Program-made: the position numbers and the translations under genes | DNA from: Novisyntrophococcus fermenticellae | GTDB lineage: Bacteria > Bacillota > Clostridia > Lachnospirales > Lachnospiraceae | Assembly (NCBI RefSeq): GCF_018866245.1 | Contig: NZ_CP076458.1 | Location: 1-64,000, forward strand | Direction of reading: 5' to 3' | DNA: 64,000 nucleotides | Notes under the pieces: model-generated | What the model was told of the DNA's origin: nothing | Database searches by the model: none | The model's input: only the letters and a program-made list of their open reading frames with translations | Shown: positions 15,550 through 24,616 of the stretch, piece after piece | How positions within the stretch are numbered: position 1 is the stretch's first letter | How the letters are laid out: every line of letters starts with the position of its first letter

Positions 15550-15757
15550 AGCACTTGATGAATGCAAGTCGCAGACGCAGCATGAATCCTGGTGCGCAGG
15601 TCGTTCCATTGAACAACGTGAGATGGAACTTCCAAACGCACCATGATTCAGCCAGCTAGATCAGACAGGCGAGACAGACGTCGAGCCGGAACTGAGACAT
15701 AAGCGGCAAAGCAATCATTAAGTGAGGTCCGGTGTTTACAAAAGGTGGAAAAGATGT
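15550..15757 (+). other. structured 23S 3' spacer without 5S
   Basis: This 208-base stretch has no gene I can recognise and no 5S. It holds an imperfect long hairpin at 15584-15649: GAATC and GGTGCG on the left pair with CGCACC and GATTC on the right, and GTTCCAT (15603-15609) pairs with ATGGAAC (15623-15629). It is likely removed with the 23S processing stem. Confidence 0.55.
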
Positions 15758-15786
15758 GATAATCTGTATGCAGTTTTGAAGGTATA
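15758..15786 (+). other. 23S rRNA processing stem, 3' arm
   Basis: GATAATCTGTATGCAGTTTT and the following GAAGGTATA pair with 12444-12472. Confidence 0.75.
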
Positions 15787-15808
15787 TACCTTCAATTTAA
15801 GATGAAAT

Positions 15809-15882
15809 GGCCCAGTGGCTCAGTTGGTTAGAGCGTCGCCCTGTCACGGCGAAGGTCGTCGGTTCGAGTCCGATCTGGGTCG
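15809..15882 (+). tRNA. tRNA-Asp (anticodon GTC)
   Basis: The acceptor stem is GGCCCAG/CTGGGTC (one G-T pair), anticodon loop CTGTCAC, T-loop GGTTCGAGTCC. It lies just after the 23S processing stem, at the head of a seven-tRNA cluster. CCA is not encoded. Confidence 0.96.
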
Positions 15883-15909
15883 TTATTTTGTCTAACATAT
15901 TCGATATGT

Positions 15910-15982
15910 GGGATCTTAGCTCAGCTGGGAGAGCATCTGCCTTACAAGCAGAGGGTCACAGGTTCGAGCCCTGTAGGTCCCA
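15910..15982 (+). tRNA. tRNA-Val (anticodon TAC)
   Basis: The acceptor stem is GGGATCT/AGGTCCC, anticodon loop CTTACAA, T-loop GGTTCGAGCCC. CCA is not encoded. Confidence 0.95.
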
Positions 15983-15989
15983 TTTTTAT

Positions 15990-16071
15990 GGATGGATTCC
16001 CGAGTGGCCAAAGGGGGCAGACTGTAAATCTGTTGGCACCGCCTTCGAAGGTTCGAATCCTTCTCCATCCA
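15990..16071 (+). tRNA. tRNA-Tyr (anticodon GTA)
   Basis: This class II tRNA of 82 bases has acceptor GGATGGA/TCCATCC, anticodon loop CTGTAAA and a long variable arm. Its T-arm and 3' acceptor strand (GGTTCGAATCCTTCTCCATC) recur twice in the tandem repeats just downstream. CCA is not encoded. Confidence 0.95.
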
Positions 16072-16209
16072 TTTGAGAAAGAAACAAATTTTTTTGGTTC
16101 ACAACCAAAACGGTTCGAATCCTTCTCCTCCATTTGAGAAAGAAACAAATTTTTTTGGTTCACAACCAAAACGGTTCGAATCCTTCTCCATCCATTTGAG
16201 AAAGAAACA
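16050..16209 (+). repeat. tandem repeats carrying the 3' end of tRNA-Tyr
   Basis: After tRNA-Tyr a unit beginning ATTTGAGAAAGAAACAAAT starts at 16071, again at 16132 and, partially, at 16194 (periods 61 and 62 bases). Each full unit has a TTTGGTTCACAACCAAAA hairpin and then the tRNA-Tyr 3' segment GGTTCGAATCCTTCTCC. The first duplicated tRNA end lacks one base (CTCCTCC against CTCCATCC). These are tRNA fragments, not functional tRNAs. Confidence 0.85.
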
Positions 16210-16234
16210 AATCCTCAAATTCTTATTTTCTCGT

Positions 16235-16307
16235 GCCGATGTGGCTCAATTGGCAGAGCAGCTGATTTGTAATCAGCAGGTTATCGGTTCGAGTCCGATC
16301 ATCGGCT
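16235..16307 (+). tRNA. tRNA-Thr (anticodon TGT)
   Basis: The acceptor stem is GCCGATG/CATCGGC, anticodon loop TTTGTAA, T-loop GGTTCGAGTCC. CCA is not encoded. Confidence 0.95.
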
Positions 16308-16370
16308 TCACCAAAAGTAACTTAACGAATTTATATGATGCGTTTAGTTAGGTGAATTATAATTTAATAG

Positions 16371-16444
<74 letters not shown>

Positions 16445-16450
16445 TTCAAT

Positions 16451-16523
<73 letters not shown>

Positions 16524-16528
16524 TTTTT

Positions 16529-16601
16529 GGAGCATTAGCTCAGTCGGTAGAGCACTTGACTTTTAATCAAGTTGTCCGGGGTTCGAATCCCCGATGCTTC
16601 A
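16529..16601 (+). tRNA. tRNA-Lys (anticodon TTT)
   Basis: The acceptor stem is GGAGCAT/ATGCTTC, anticodon loop CTTTTAA, T-loop GGTTCGAATCC. It is the last gene of the rrn-tRNA cluster. CCA is not encoded. Confidence 0.95.
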
Positions 16602-16607
16602 TATTTT

Positions 16608-16645
16608 ACAGAGAACATAGCTATTTTTGTTCTCTGTTTTTGTTT
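16608..16645 (+). terminator. terminator of the rRNA-tRNA cluster
   Basis: Stem ACAGAGAACA (16608-16617) / TGTTCTCTGT (16628-16637) is followed by a T-rich run. Confidence 0.85.
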
Positions 16646-16661
16646 TATCTATTTTCTTTAT

Positions 16662-16690
16662 TTGTAAAATATCTAAAACCGTGCTATGAT
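16662..16690 (+). promoter_or_regulatory. promoter of the carboxypeptidase gene
   Basis: TTGTAA (16662-16667), 17-base spacer, TATGAT (16685-16690). It overlaps the ATG at 16686, which argues against that ATG as a start. Confidence 0.55.
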
Positions 16691-16721
16691 AAATAAATAC
16701 AAAAAGATAAAGAGGATGGAT

Positions 16722-17792
16722 ATGAATCAGAAAGAGAAAGAAGAGATGAGAAGGAGCCATCTGGAAGCAAGACGTAAAAGACGCAGGCGGAGAAAGATTC
16801 AGCAGATAATCCTTATCATTATTTTAGTACTTATATTGGTTGCGATGGGCTTTATGTTAATAGAGCTGAATAATAAACAGGTTTTGAATACAATTGCTGA
16901 TGAAAGCAGCATAGATAGCCCGGAAATTACTCCAACTGCTGAAGTAAGGCCGACAATAGAGCCAACTCCAGATATAGCAGAAAGGCCTATGGATGAACCG
17001 GAGATAATCATTTCAACAGACAATCTGAATAGTTCTTATGGATATATGATACGTCTTAGTAACCAGTTTGTTATAATGGATAAAGGAGGTTCTGATAGAA
17101 TATATCCGGCTTCTATGACAAAGCTGATGACTTTGATTGTCGCTATTGAAAATTTACCGGATTTAGATGAGAGAGTTATATTATCTGATGAAATGATTCG
17201 GAATTTATATGAAGAGGGAGCTTCTATGGCACAGTTTGTTGGAGGTGAGAATGTGCCTGCGAGGGATTTGCTATATGGGGTTATGCTTCCCTCAGGAGCG
17301 GATGCCTGTGTTGGGCTTGCACAGAAAATTTCTGGTTCAGAAGAGGCCTTTGTAGAGAAGATGAATCAAAAGGCACAGGAATTGCAGATGACTGATACTC
17401 ACTTTACCACCACCACCGGACTACATGATGAGAATGAATACTCCACTTGTAAGGATATAACGAAACTCATGCTATATTCTTTGAATAATGAAATCTTTCG
17501 TGAAATATTAAATACAAAAAGTTATACGACAACCGCCACGCCGCCGCATCCAAATGGTATTGTATTTGAAAATTCTTTGTTTAAACAAATCGCAGATAAA
17601 AAACTTTCTAACGGCGGAATAATAGAAGGTGGGAAGACGGGGTATACCAGTGATTCAGGTCTGTGTATGGCAAGTCTTTCAAAGATAGGCGAAGAAGAGT
17701 ATTTATTAGTGACTGCTCATGCAGATGGGAGTCCACAGACGGAACAATATAACATTACAGATGCATTTACCGTATATAATCAAATTAAATAG
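16722..17792 (+). CDS. D-alanyl-D-alanine carboxypeptidase (S11 family, DacF-like)
   Basis: This penicillin-binding protein trims the terminal D-Ala from peptidoglycan stem peptides outside the membrane. The start at 16722 follows GAGGA at good spacing; 356 residues. A very basic N-terminus is followed by one membrane segment (about residues 26-48), a Thr/Pro-rich linker, and the S11 domain with SMTK (the catalytic S-x-x-K), SGAD where most relatives have SGN, and KTGYT. The Asn-to-Ala change in the second motif is notable. It has its own promoter directly after the tRNA cluster. Confidence 0.88.
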   Translation: MNQKEKEEMRRSHLEARRKRRRRRKIQQIILIIILVLILVAMGFMLIELNNKQVLNTIADESSIDSPEITPTAEVRPTIEPTPDIAERPMDEPEIIISTDNLNSSYGYMIRLSNQFVIMDKGGSDRIYPASMTKLMTLIVAIENLPDLDERVILSDEMIRNLYEEGASMAQFVGGENVPARDLLYGVMLPSGADACVGLAQKISGSEEAFVEKMNQKAQELQMTDTHFTTTTGLHDENEYSTCKDITKLMLYSLNNEIFREILNTKSYTTTATPPHPNGIVFENSLFKQIADKKLSNGGIIEGGKTGYTSDSGLCMASLSKIGEEEYLLVTAHADGSPQTEQYNITDAFTVYNQIK

Positions 17793-17807
17793 GATACAAA
17801 GGTGAAG

Positions 17808-17848
17808 AGCTACATTACTTGAAACATGTATAAGTAATGTAGCTTTAT
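17808..17848 (+). terminator. hairpin after the carboxypeptidase gene, probable terminator
   Basis: A perfect 13-bp stem AGCTACATTACTT / AAGTAATGTAGCT (17808-17844) is followed by TTATAG, a weak T-run. Confidence 0.55.
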
Positions 17849-17893
17849 AGTATTAACAAAGATAGATTATAAGTATGAATTCAGGAGGTTTTT

Positions 17894-18334
17894 ATGACCA
17901 GACAGGAAATGAAAGAATTACAAGAGGAGAAAGTCCAGATGCAGCAAATCTACGAAGAGATACTTAAAGAGCAGAGAAGAAATTTTTCTATTTTGGGACA
18001 CGATTATTATAAAAAAGTAACTGCAGAACCGGAGCTTATTATAAGTGGGTTAACATCATATGTGGAGGAGATTAAGGAGGCAGAGGTAAAGATATCTAAA
18101 GTCCAGCAGCAAATGTCCTTTTTAGATAAAGCCTTGCAGGAACCTGTGGATAATATATGTCCCAAATGTGGTAAACTTATGGAGGCAGAGGCAAAATTCT
18201 GCTCTGCCTGCGGTACATTTTTAGAAGTAGAGAAAGAACAGGTTAAAGAAAATGTGTGTAGAAGCTGCGGAAATACATTAAAAGCCGGAGCACATTTCTG
18301 TGGAAAATGTGGGGCCTCTGTTTCGGAGAAATAG
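17894..18334 (+). CDS. coiled-coil protein with two C-terminal zinc ribbons
   Basis: The function is not known. The 146-residue protein has a charged helical N-terminal half rich in Glu, Gln and Lys, likely a coiled coil, then two CxxC...CxxC zinc ribbons: CPKCG / CSACG and CRSCG / CGKCG. AGGAGG stands before the ATG. No membrane segment is visible. The next gene also starts with a zinc ribbon, so the two may act together. Confidence 0.8.
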   Translation: MTRQEMKELQEEKVQMQQIYEEILKEQRRNFSILGHDYYKKVTAEPELIISGLTSYVEEIKEAEVKISKVQQQMSFLDKALQEPVDNICPKCGKLMEAEAKFCSACGTFLEVEKEQVKENVCRSCGNTLKAGAHFCGKCGASVSEK

Positions 18335-18379
18335 TTTTATGAAAAATGATGATTAATAATTATAAAAGAGAGGGAAATT

Positions 18380-19017
18380 ATGTTTTGTAGTAACTGTGGA
18401 ACAGAAGTGAATGATGATGATTTTTATTGTTCTAACTGCGGGATATTGTTAAAAGATGAGAATGAAATAGAATATTTATCTGAGCCTGTGATTGAAAAGA
18501 GAAGGGTAAAATATTTTATAATGATTGGCGTTCTTGTTACTTTTTTTATTATGGGTGTTTCATTTGGTACTTACAGTTTCCTTAAAAGAAATGATAACCT
18601 CGTTAAGAATGATAAATCAAAGGTTACAATATCAAAAAATTTATCATCTAAAACATCTCCTGTACCTGAAAAAAAGCAGGCAATAACGCCTGCTCCACTT
18701 ACACCAAAACCTGTTGACCAGAAGTCAGTTGAGGAAGTATCAGAATATATTTTAGCAGATAGTGATAAGAAATATCTGTCCGATGCAGATATGGAGGGGC
18801 TAAGTAAAGAACAGCTTTTTTTAGCCAGAAATGAAATTTATGCACGGCATGGACGTATCTTTAAGAGTAAAGATCTACAAAGCTATTTAATTCAAAGTCA
18901 TGGTATAATTCTTCTTATGATGGTGATGAATTTGATTCCAGACAAGAAACAATATTTAATCAATATGAGAAGGAAAATCTTAATCTGATTATGAGAGTGG
19001 AAGAGGAGAAGGAATAA
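18380..19017 (+). pseudogene. zinc-ribbon, membrane-anchored YARHG-domain protein, frameshifted
   Basis: The reading frame starts with a zinc ribbon (CSNCGTEVNDDDFYCSNCG), then one membrane segment near residues 50-70, a Pro/Thr-rich linker, and the YARHG domain (LARNEIYARHGRIF). After KDLQSY the frame turns to nonsense and stops at 18988. Moving to another frame at about 18886-18888 restores the expected domain end, NSKSWYNSSYDGDEFDSR, and runs to a stop at 19015-19017. Loss of one T in a T-run (TTT where TTTT is needed) explains it. It is either a recent pseudogene or a sequencing error. Confidence 0.8.
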
Positions 19018-19030
19018 TAGCTCCTTTTGT

Positions 19031-19912
19031 TCAGATGCCAAAATACATATCCACTCCATCCGCAATCCCTGATGCCATACGATACTGCATGTTTTGATCC
19101 TGCATTGCCGTATCATCATCAGGGTTACTCATAAATCCCATCTCCACGATGGTTACAGGAATCTTACACCAGTTGATTCCACTCATGTTATCATAATTCT
19201 GGACACCCAGATTTTTAAAACCAGTGGAAGAGCAATAGCTATCCACCACATTTTGTGAAAGTTGCTGACAAGAAGGTGCTATGGAACTGACATAGGGATT
19301 TGAAGCCGATGGTGCCATGGTAAGAGCTCCTTTGATGGAGGTATCATCACTTCCATTTGCGTGTATTCTTAAAAAAATCTCCGCTCCGGATGTATTGGCA
19401 ATTTCTGCGCGTTCTGCATTGCTGATATTCACATCATGGCTTTCCCGGATCATCACGACCTGATAACCCCTGTTTTGAAGTTCATCTCTTAGTTTTAGAG
19501 AAACATCCAAGGTCAGCTGATACTCAGGGACACCTGTAGTACGCCCGGTAGTTCCACTGGCCACTTTGGCCTTGGTTTCTGAAGAACCGGGCCCTATAGG
19601 TTCCGGTGTGCTGTTTCCCTTTGCCTGATGGCCCGGATCAATAGCTACAATATGCCCATTTTCCAGGGGATTGGGTTTTAAATCAGCTTTTTCTGTGGTA
19701 ATAGCCTCTTTTGTAATGTCTTCTGCTGTAGGTTTTGGGGTTGGGGAAGATGTAGCTGTTAAATTTTTTGAAGATATTCGTGTGTCTTCAGGCATGGAGG
19801 ATGCGGTCCGTTGTGATGTTCTTTCATGCATCTTAATTATGTTGAAAATACCTACAATTGAGCCGGCAATAGCAATTAATACACATAACATAAGTAAAAG
19901 CTTTTTCCTCAT
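19031..19912 (-). CDS. N-acetylmuramoyl-L-alanine amidase (Amidase_3)
   Basis: The enzyme cleaves the amide bond between muramic acid and the stem peptide. The 293-residue protein has an N-terminal membrane or signal segment (about residues 4-24), a Thr/Pro-rich linker, then the amidase domain: VAIDPGHQ (zinc His), VPEYQLTLDV (zinc Glu), FLRIHANGSD (zinc His) and VEMGFMSNPDDD (catalytic Glu). All zinc ligands are present. It converges with the frameshifted YARHG gene and diverges from the MoxR operon. Confidence 0.93.
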   Translation of the reverse strand: MRKKLLLMLCVLIAIAGSIVGIFNIIKMHERTSQRTASSMPEDTRISSKNLTATSSPTPKPTAEDITKEAITTEKADLKPNPLENGHIVAIDPGHQAKGNSTPEPIGPGSSETKAKVASGTTGRTTGVPEYQLTLDVSLKLRDELQNRGYQVVMIRESHDVNISNAERAEIANTSGAEIFLRIHANGSDDTSIKGALTMAPSASNPYVSSIAPSCQQLSQNVVDSYCSSTGFKNLGVQNYDNMSGINWCKIPVTIVEMGFMSNPDDDTAMQDQNMQYRMASGIADGVDMYFGI

Positions 19913-20108
19913 ATTTTCTATTCTCTTTTCTGAAAAATTTCCAAATATATGTAATAGTATAACAATTTCTAATATTTAGTCAATAAAGAAGTTCCTAAAA
20001 AATCATGTTTCGTATAAATTGTAGCTACTATTCTTCATTTGATTTATATGGTATAGTAGTAATAATTAAAAAGATTAAATGTTCGGATATATGCAGGGAG
20101 GCTACATC

Positions 20109-21068
20109 ATGGAACGGACAGTGCACAACAGAAAAGCTTTGCAGGTTATTGCAGAGGTAAAGAAGGCAGTTATAGGGAAAGATATGGCTGTGATGAAGGT
20201 ATTGACAGCAATATTAGCGGGAGGTCATATTCTTTTAGAAGATATCCCCGGAGTCGGAAAGACAACCATGGCAGTTGCATTTTCAAAAGCCATGGCACTG
20301 CATCAAAATAGGGTTCAATTCACACCGGATGTATTACCAGCTGATATTGTGGGGTTTTCTATGTACAATAAGGAAAGTGGGAAATTTGTATATCAGCAAG
20401 GGGCGGTGATGTGCAACCTCTTTTTGGCGGATGAGATAAACAGAACATCACCTAAGACACAGTCTGCTCTTCTTGAAGTAATGGAGGAAGGTAAGGTTAC
20501 AGTGGAAGGAATACAAATGAAGGTTCCGGAGCCATTTATCGTCATAGCTACACAAAATCCCTTTGGAAGTGTGGGAACTCAGTTATTGCCGGAATCACAG
20601 GTGGACAGATTTATGGTATGTATACATATGGGTTACCCGGATATAAAGCATGAAATTGAAATGGTAAAGGGAAAAGCATGCAGGGATTCTATGTCAGATA
20701 TCCAGAAAATTATGACTGGAAAAGAATTGCTGGAGTTACGTAGAGTGGTCGAGGATGTATTCATCCATGACGCAATTTATGATTATATCGCAAGGCTTGT
20801 AAAAGCCACAAGAAACCATGACCTAATTGAATTGGGTTTAAGTCCCAGAGGTACAATCTCTATTGCTGCTATGGCAAAAGCTTATGCTTTTTTAAATAGC
20901 CGTAATTATGTATTGCCTGAAGATATACAATCAGTGTTTTCGGATGTGGCTCTCCATAGAATCCGCATGAATGCAAAAGCAAGAATTCATAAAATTACAG
21001 TTGAAGCAGTTTTAAATCAGGTTTTGGAAGATACACCAAGGCCCACAATACGTCGTAATTTTAATTAG
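20109..21068 (+). CDS. MoxR-family AAA+ ATPase
   Basis: MoxR ATPases act as chaperones for partner proteins and usually sit with DUF58 and transglutaminase genes, as here. The start at 20109 is chosen for the AGGGAGG site just before it; 319 residues. Walker A is EDIPGVGKTTMA near residue 43, Walker B FLADEINRTSPKTQ. The sensor segment IATQNPFG and the C-terminal lid helices follow. First gene of a three-gene operon. Confidence 0.93.
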   Translation: MERTVHNRKALQVIAEVKKAVIGKDMAVMKVLTAILAGGHILLEDIPGVGKTTMAVAFSKAMALHQNRVQFTPDVLPADIVGFSMYNKESGKFVYQQGAVMCNLFLADEINRTSPKTQSALLEVMEEGKVTVEGIQMKVPEPFIVIATQNPFGSVGTQLLPESQVDRFMVCIHMGYPDIKHEIEMVKGKACRDSMSDIQKIMTGKELLELRRVVEDVFIHDAIYDYIARLVKATRNHDLIELGLSPRGTISIAAMAKAYAFLNSRNYVLPEDIQSVFSDVALHRIRMNAKARIHKITVEAVLNQVLEDTPRPTIRRNFN

Positions 21069-21080
21069 GCAGGTATACAT

Positions 21081-22151
21081 ATGATACGAATAATCCTGTA
21101 TCTCCTTACTGTTTTGACGATGGGATACCTTGCTCTCATCTATCCTAAAAAGGTAGTAATCGCTTTATTTGTTACTATAATTCTGTTTTTTTTCCCTTCT
21201 TTGTTTTATAGCATCTATCTGTCCAGGAAGGTAAAAATAAAGGTTCGGATACCAGTTCCTCTTATGGAGAAGACACAATCAACAGAGGTGCATATTCTTG
21301 TGGATAACTGCGGAAATATTCCTCTGTTACGTGCAAAATTGGATTTAGCTGTAAAAAATTATTATCATAAAAAGGCTGTAAAGAAAAAAATCCGGCTTCA
21401 AATAAACAAAAAAGACGCTACAAGCAGTATTTTTAAACTGTCTAGTAATAACTGTGGAAGATTAAGTGTATCTATAAAAAATTTTTTTGTAGGGGACCTA
21501 CTTGGAGTGTTTTACCTTCCTGTCAAAATAAAAGAAAAAAAACTTTTTATTCATGTCTTGCCAGATATAGAGCCTATGAATCTGAATATAGATAAAAATA
21601 TTTGGAATATAATGGAGGACAGTCATTTTTATGACTTAAACAAAGCAGGCGATGATCCATCAGAAGTTTTCCAGATAAGAGCATACAGAAAAGGTGACCG
21701 TATTAAGAATATATACTGGAAGCTCACTTCACGGTCAGAGGAATTGATGATCAAAGAATTTTCCAGGCCTGTTTTATGTCCTGCTGTTCTTTTTTTAGAT
21801 ATGATGGATAAAAATTCCCCGAATGAATTTTTAAAGGCAGATAATTATCTGGAAAAAGCGCTGTCTGTATCCAGCGGACTTTTGGAGAAAGATTGTTGTC
21901 ATATGGTTGTATATTATGATGCGGTATCTGGCTGTATTCAAAGGATAAAAATAGAAAAAGAGGATCATATCTACGAATTAACAGATCATCTTTTTCAGAT
22001 GTTACCTTATGAAAAAGACATAGACTTGGAAGAACACTATCACCTTGAATATCCGCAGCATCAATATAGTATATCTTATCTGCTAAATATGCATATGGAA
22101 CTATGGGAGGGAGGTGGCTACTCATGTGGAAGAGAAAAGAAACTTCTATAG
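21081..22151 (+). CDS. DUF58-domain membrane protein
   Basis: The 356-residue protein has two N-terminal membrane helices (about residues 3-47), a beta-rich middle, and the DUF58 core with the signature DPSEVFQIRAYRKGDRI and IYWKLTSR, part of a von Willebrand-like fold. It is the usual partner of MoxR ATPases and TgpA-type transglutaminases. Its 3' end overlaps the next gene by 28 bases, which supports cotranslation. Confidence 0.88.
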   Translation: MIRIILYLLTVLTMGYLALIYPKKVVIALFVTIILFFFPSLFYSIYLSRKVKIKVRIPVPLMEKTQSTEVHILVDNCGNIPLLRAKLDLAVKNYYHKKAVKKKIRLQINKKDATSSIFKLSSNNCGRLSVSIKNFFVGDLLGVFYLPVKIKEKKLFIHVLPDIEPMNLNIDKNIWNIMEDSHFYDLNKAGDDPSEVFQIRAYRKGDRIKNIYWKLTSRSEELMIKEFSRPVLCPAVLFLDMMDKNSPNEFLKADNYLEKALSVSSGLLEKDCCHMVVYYDAVSGCIQRIKIEKEDHIYELTDHLFQMLPYEKDIDLEEHYHLEYPQHQYSISYLLNMHMELWEGGGYSCGREKKLL

Positions 22152-24577
22152 AAGTGGTATCCCTGAAAACTATAAAAACGGATTCAAAAAGGTCTTTAAT
22201 ATTTGCAGAAGCAGGGATTAAGTTCATCTATCTTACCATGGCAGCATTTTCCATTATATATTGGCTGGTTTCTATGTTGGAACTGAAAATTGATTTTAAA
22301 AGTATTTTTTTTGCAGTTTGTTTTTTATCATTTTGGTTTTCCTTCGTATTTGGAGGATGGCAGAAAACAAAGATGATGCTCCCACTTACATTTGCCTTTA
22401 CAGCAGGTTGTATTTTTCTAAAAAATAAAAATCTGGTAAATGGCCTTGCAATGCTGTTGAATAGAGTATCAGAGCGGGTGAAAAGATATTATGGGTCTGG
22501 AATTGGGAATTTTGAAGAAAATCAAAATATTATAGATCTGCAATATATAATAGGCTTGTTTGGGCTTCTGATTGTGATGATTATGGCTTATGAGATTATA
22601 AGAAAAAAACGTAGGGGAATTCTATTAATTATTTCCGTTCTATTACTATCCAGCAGTCTGTCTATAGACTGTTTTCCTGATATAAAGGCCTTTCTGCTAT
22701 GGACCGTTGCCTGTCTCGGACTATGTGTCATGGACAGGGAGTATTTTTTACGGTTTAATTTAACTTTTGGTATATGCTCTCTGGGAGGCATGACAATTCT
22801 ACTGATAGCCGCCTCTTTGTGGATAACTCCTCAAATTGAATACCATTTTGTGGAGAATCATAAAAGAACAATGGAATTTCAAAAAGAGATTGAGTCTCGC
22901 ATAGAAGATTTTATGCTTAAAACGCCATTTTCCTCCTGGAATATTTTTTCGGGTTTTACATGGTATGGAAAGGTGGAAAGTGGTGTTTTAAATAACAGTA
23001 ATCCCGGGAGGACAGGGCGGACCGCACTAACAATAACTATGGATGAAATTCCAAATGAAAACATTTATATGCGGGGATTTACAGGCGGAATATATGATGG
23101 AGACAGATGGATTGAAATATCAGACGAGGATTTCAATGAGACTGTTAAAAATCAGTGGAGAGTGAAAAAGCCACCTGATTATTCAGGGAAAGAACTTTTA
23201 AAGTTCCCGTATGATTTTATGAATACTTTTTCCGGTCTGGAGGATAAAGGTGTTTTTCAGATTCATTTTAAAGAAGTAAATGGAAATTATGCTTATCTTC
23301 CATATTTTACTAATATTGAAAAATTGGCAGGTGGTTTTATCGAGATTAAGGGAGATGGAATAACCAGGAGAAAAAAGGACAAAGTGACATACGAAAGTTT
23401 TTTGAGGTATCCATTGAGAGATTATGATTCCAGCGTTTTAGCTGTATATTCATCGGACATGATGTTTCCCTCGGATGACAGATATGAAATATTGCGGTCG
23501 TATAAAGATTATGTGCAGCAGCATTATCTTTATGTTCCAGCAGAAGGAATAGACCAATTAAAAAAAGTTTCCTCGAAGCTTAAATACAAGTTATATCAGT
23601 TAAGTGTGTCCGGCGGTATTGATGATATGAAGACTGCGGCAGATTTGGTGCGATCAATGTTATCGAATCAATGTAATTATAGTACGAAGCTGGATCCGCT
23701 TCCTAATGGAAAAGACTTTATCGAATATTTCTTTTTTGAACAGAAAAAGGGATACTGTATTCATTTTGCCAGCACAGGAGTTTTAATGTTCCGGCAGATG
23801 GGGTTTCCTTCAAGATATGTAACAGGATATGTAGTGCGCCCAAGTGATTTTAAAAAAGATGGGAACAGATATACTGCGGAAATACCCGATGGAAATGCCC
23901 ATGCATGGGCAGAGATATATGATGAAAGTTTTGGCTGGATTCCTGTGGAAACAACCCCGGGATATTATGGATATAGCGTAGAAAAACAGAAAAATCAGAA
24001 GACAGGAACAGAAAGCTTGCCTAAAATTGAAAAAAGGCAGGAAATAACAGTCACTCCTGAGGTTTCTGAATCTTCAGAATCGGAAATAAGTATAGACACT
24101 GATAAAAATAAAAAAGAAGATAATAAAGACAAAAACAGTACGGGGAAAGAGAGTTTATTATTTATGGGAGGCCTTATTTTCACAGGCACAGCAATCATAG
24201 TGCTCTTCGTTTGTTTACGTAGATATTATCTGGTCAGAAGAAGGATAAAAAAATTCACAGAAAAGAACATGCAACAGTCTATTCTAAATATCTCTTATGA
24301 AATATATCAGATGTTAAGAGCTGCGGGATATCGTAAGACAGATCATGCTTCTGATGAAGATTATGGTAGATATATCCAGGAATCATTTGATTTCATGGGA
24401 GAAAGTGACTTTATCAGATTTGTTACTTTGGCCCAGAAAGCTAAATTTTCAAAGAAATCTTTTGAAAATGAGGATACAGTCTTTTGTAGACAAATCTACC
24501 ATAAATTGGAGCAGGATATTTACAGTGGATTGATTCCAGTAAGAAAATTTTGGTGGAGGTTCATAAAGTGCTATTAG
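22124..24577 (+). CDS. TgpA-like membrane transglutaminase
   Basis: From the ATG at 22124 (GGAGGTGG before it) the protein has 817 residues. Several N-terminal membrane helices (to about residue 235) lead to an extracellular region and a transglutaminase core: KKGYCIHFAST (catalytic Cys about 545), AHAWAEIYD (His about 593), then WIPVETTPG. A charged linker, one more membrane helix near residue 690 and a cytoplasmic C-terminal domain (DUF4129-like) follow. It completes the MoxR-DUF58-TgpA module; the substrate is unknown. Confidence 0.9.
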   Translation: MWKRKETSIEVVSLKTIKTDSKRSLIFAEAGIKFIYLTMAAFSIIYWLVSMLELKIDFKSIFFAVCFLSFWFSFVFGGWQKTKMMLPLTFAFTAGCIFLKNKNLVNGLAMLLNRVSERVKRYYGSGIGNFEENQNIIDLQYIIGLFGLLIVMIMAYEIIRKKRRGILLIISVLLLSSSLSIDCFPDIKAFLLWTVACLGLCVMDREYFLRFNLTFGICSLGGMTILLIAASLWITPQIEYHFVENHKRTMEFQKEIESRIEDFMLKTPFSSWNIFSGFTWYGKVESGVLNNSNPGRTGRTALTITMDEIPNENIYMRGFTGGIYDGDRWIEISDEDFNETVKNQWRVKKPPDYSGKELLKFPYDFMNTFSGLEDKGVFQIHFKEVNGNYAYLPYFTNIEKLAGGFIEIKGDGITRRKKDKVTYESFLRYPLRDYDSSVLAVYSSDMMFPSDDRYEILRSYKDYVQQHYLYVPAEGIDQLKKVSSKLKYKLYQLSVSGGIDDMKTAADLVRSMLSNQCNYSTKLDPLPNGKDFIEYFFFEQKKGYCIHFASTGVLMFRQMGFPSRYVTGYVVRPSDFKKDGNRYTAEIPDGNAHAWAEIYDESFGWIPVETTPGYYGYSVEKQKNQKTGTESLPKIEKRQEITVTPEVSESSESEISIDTDKNKKEDNKDKNSTGKESLLFMGGLIFTGTAIIVLFVCLRRYYLVRRRIKKFTEKNMQQSILNISYEIYQMLRAAGYRKTDHASDEDYGRYIQESFDFMGESDFIRFVTLAQKAKFSKKSFENEDTVFCRQIYHKLEQDIYSGLIPVRKFWWRFIKCY

Positions 24578-24616
24578 TTCTTCATATACATAAAGTAAAA
24601 AGATTGATGTTGATAT

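Noticed and set aside
15807-16351. Open frames spanning the tRNA cluster
   Set aside because: They run across several confident tRNA genes and only reflect tRNA sequence.
24578-24616. Sigma-E promoter before spoIID
   Set aside because: CATATACA resembles a -10 but the spacing to the best -35 (TTCATAA) is too long to be convincing.
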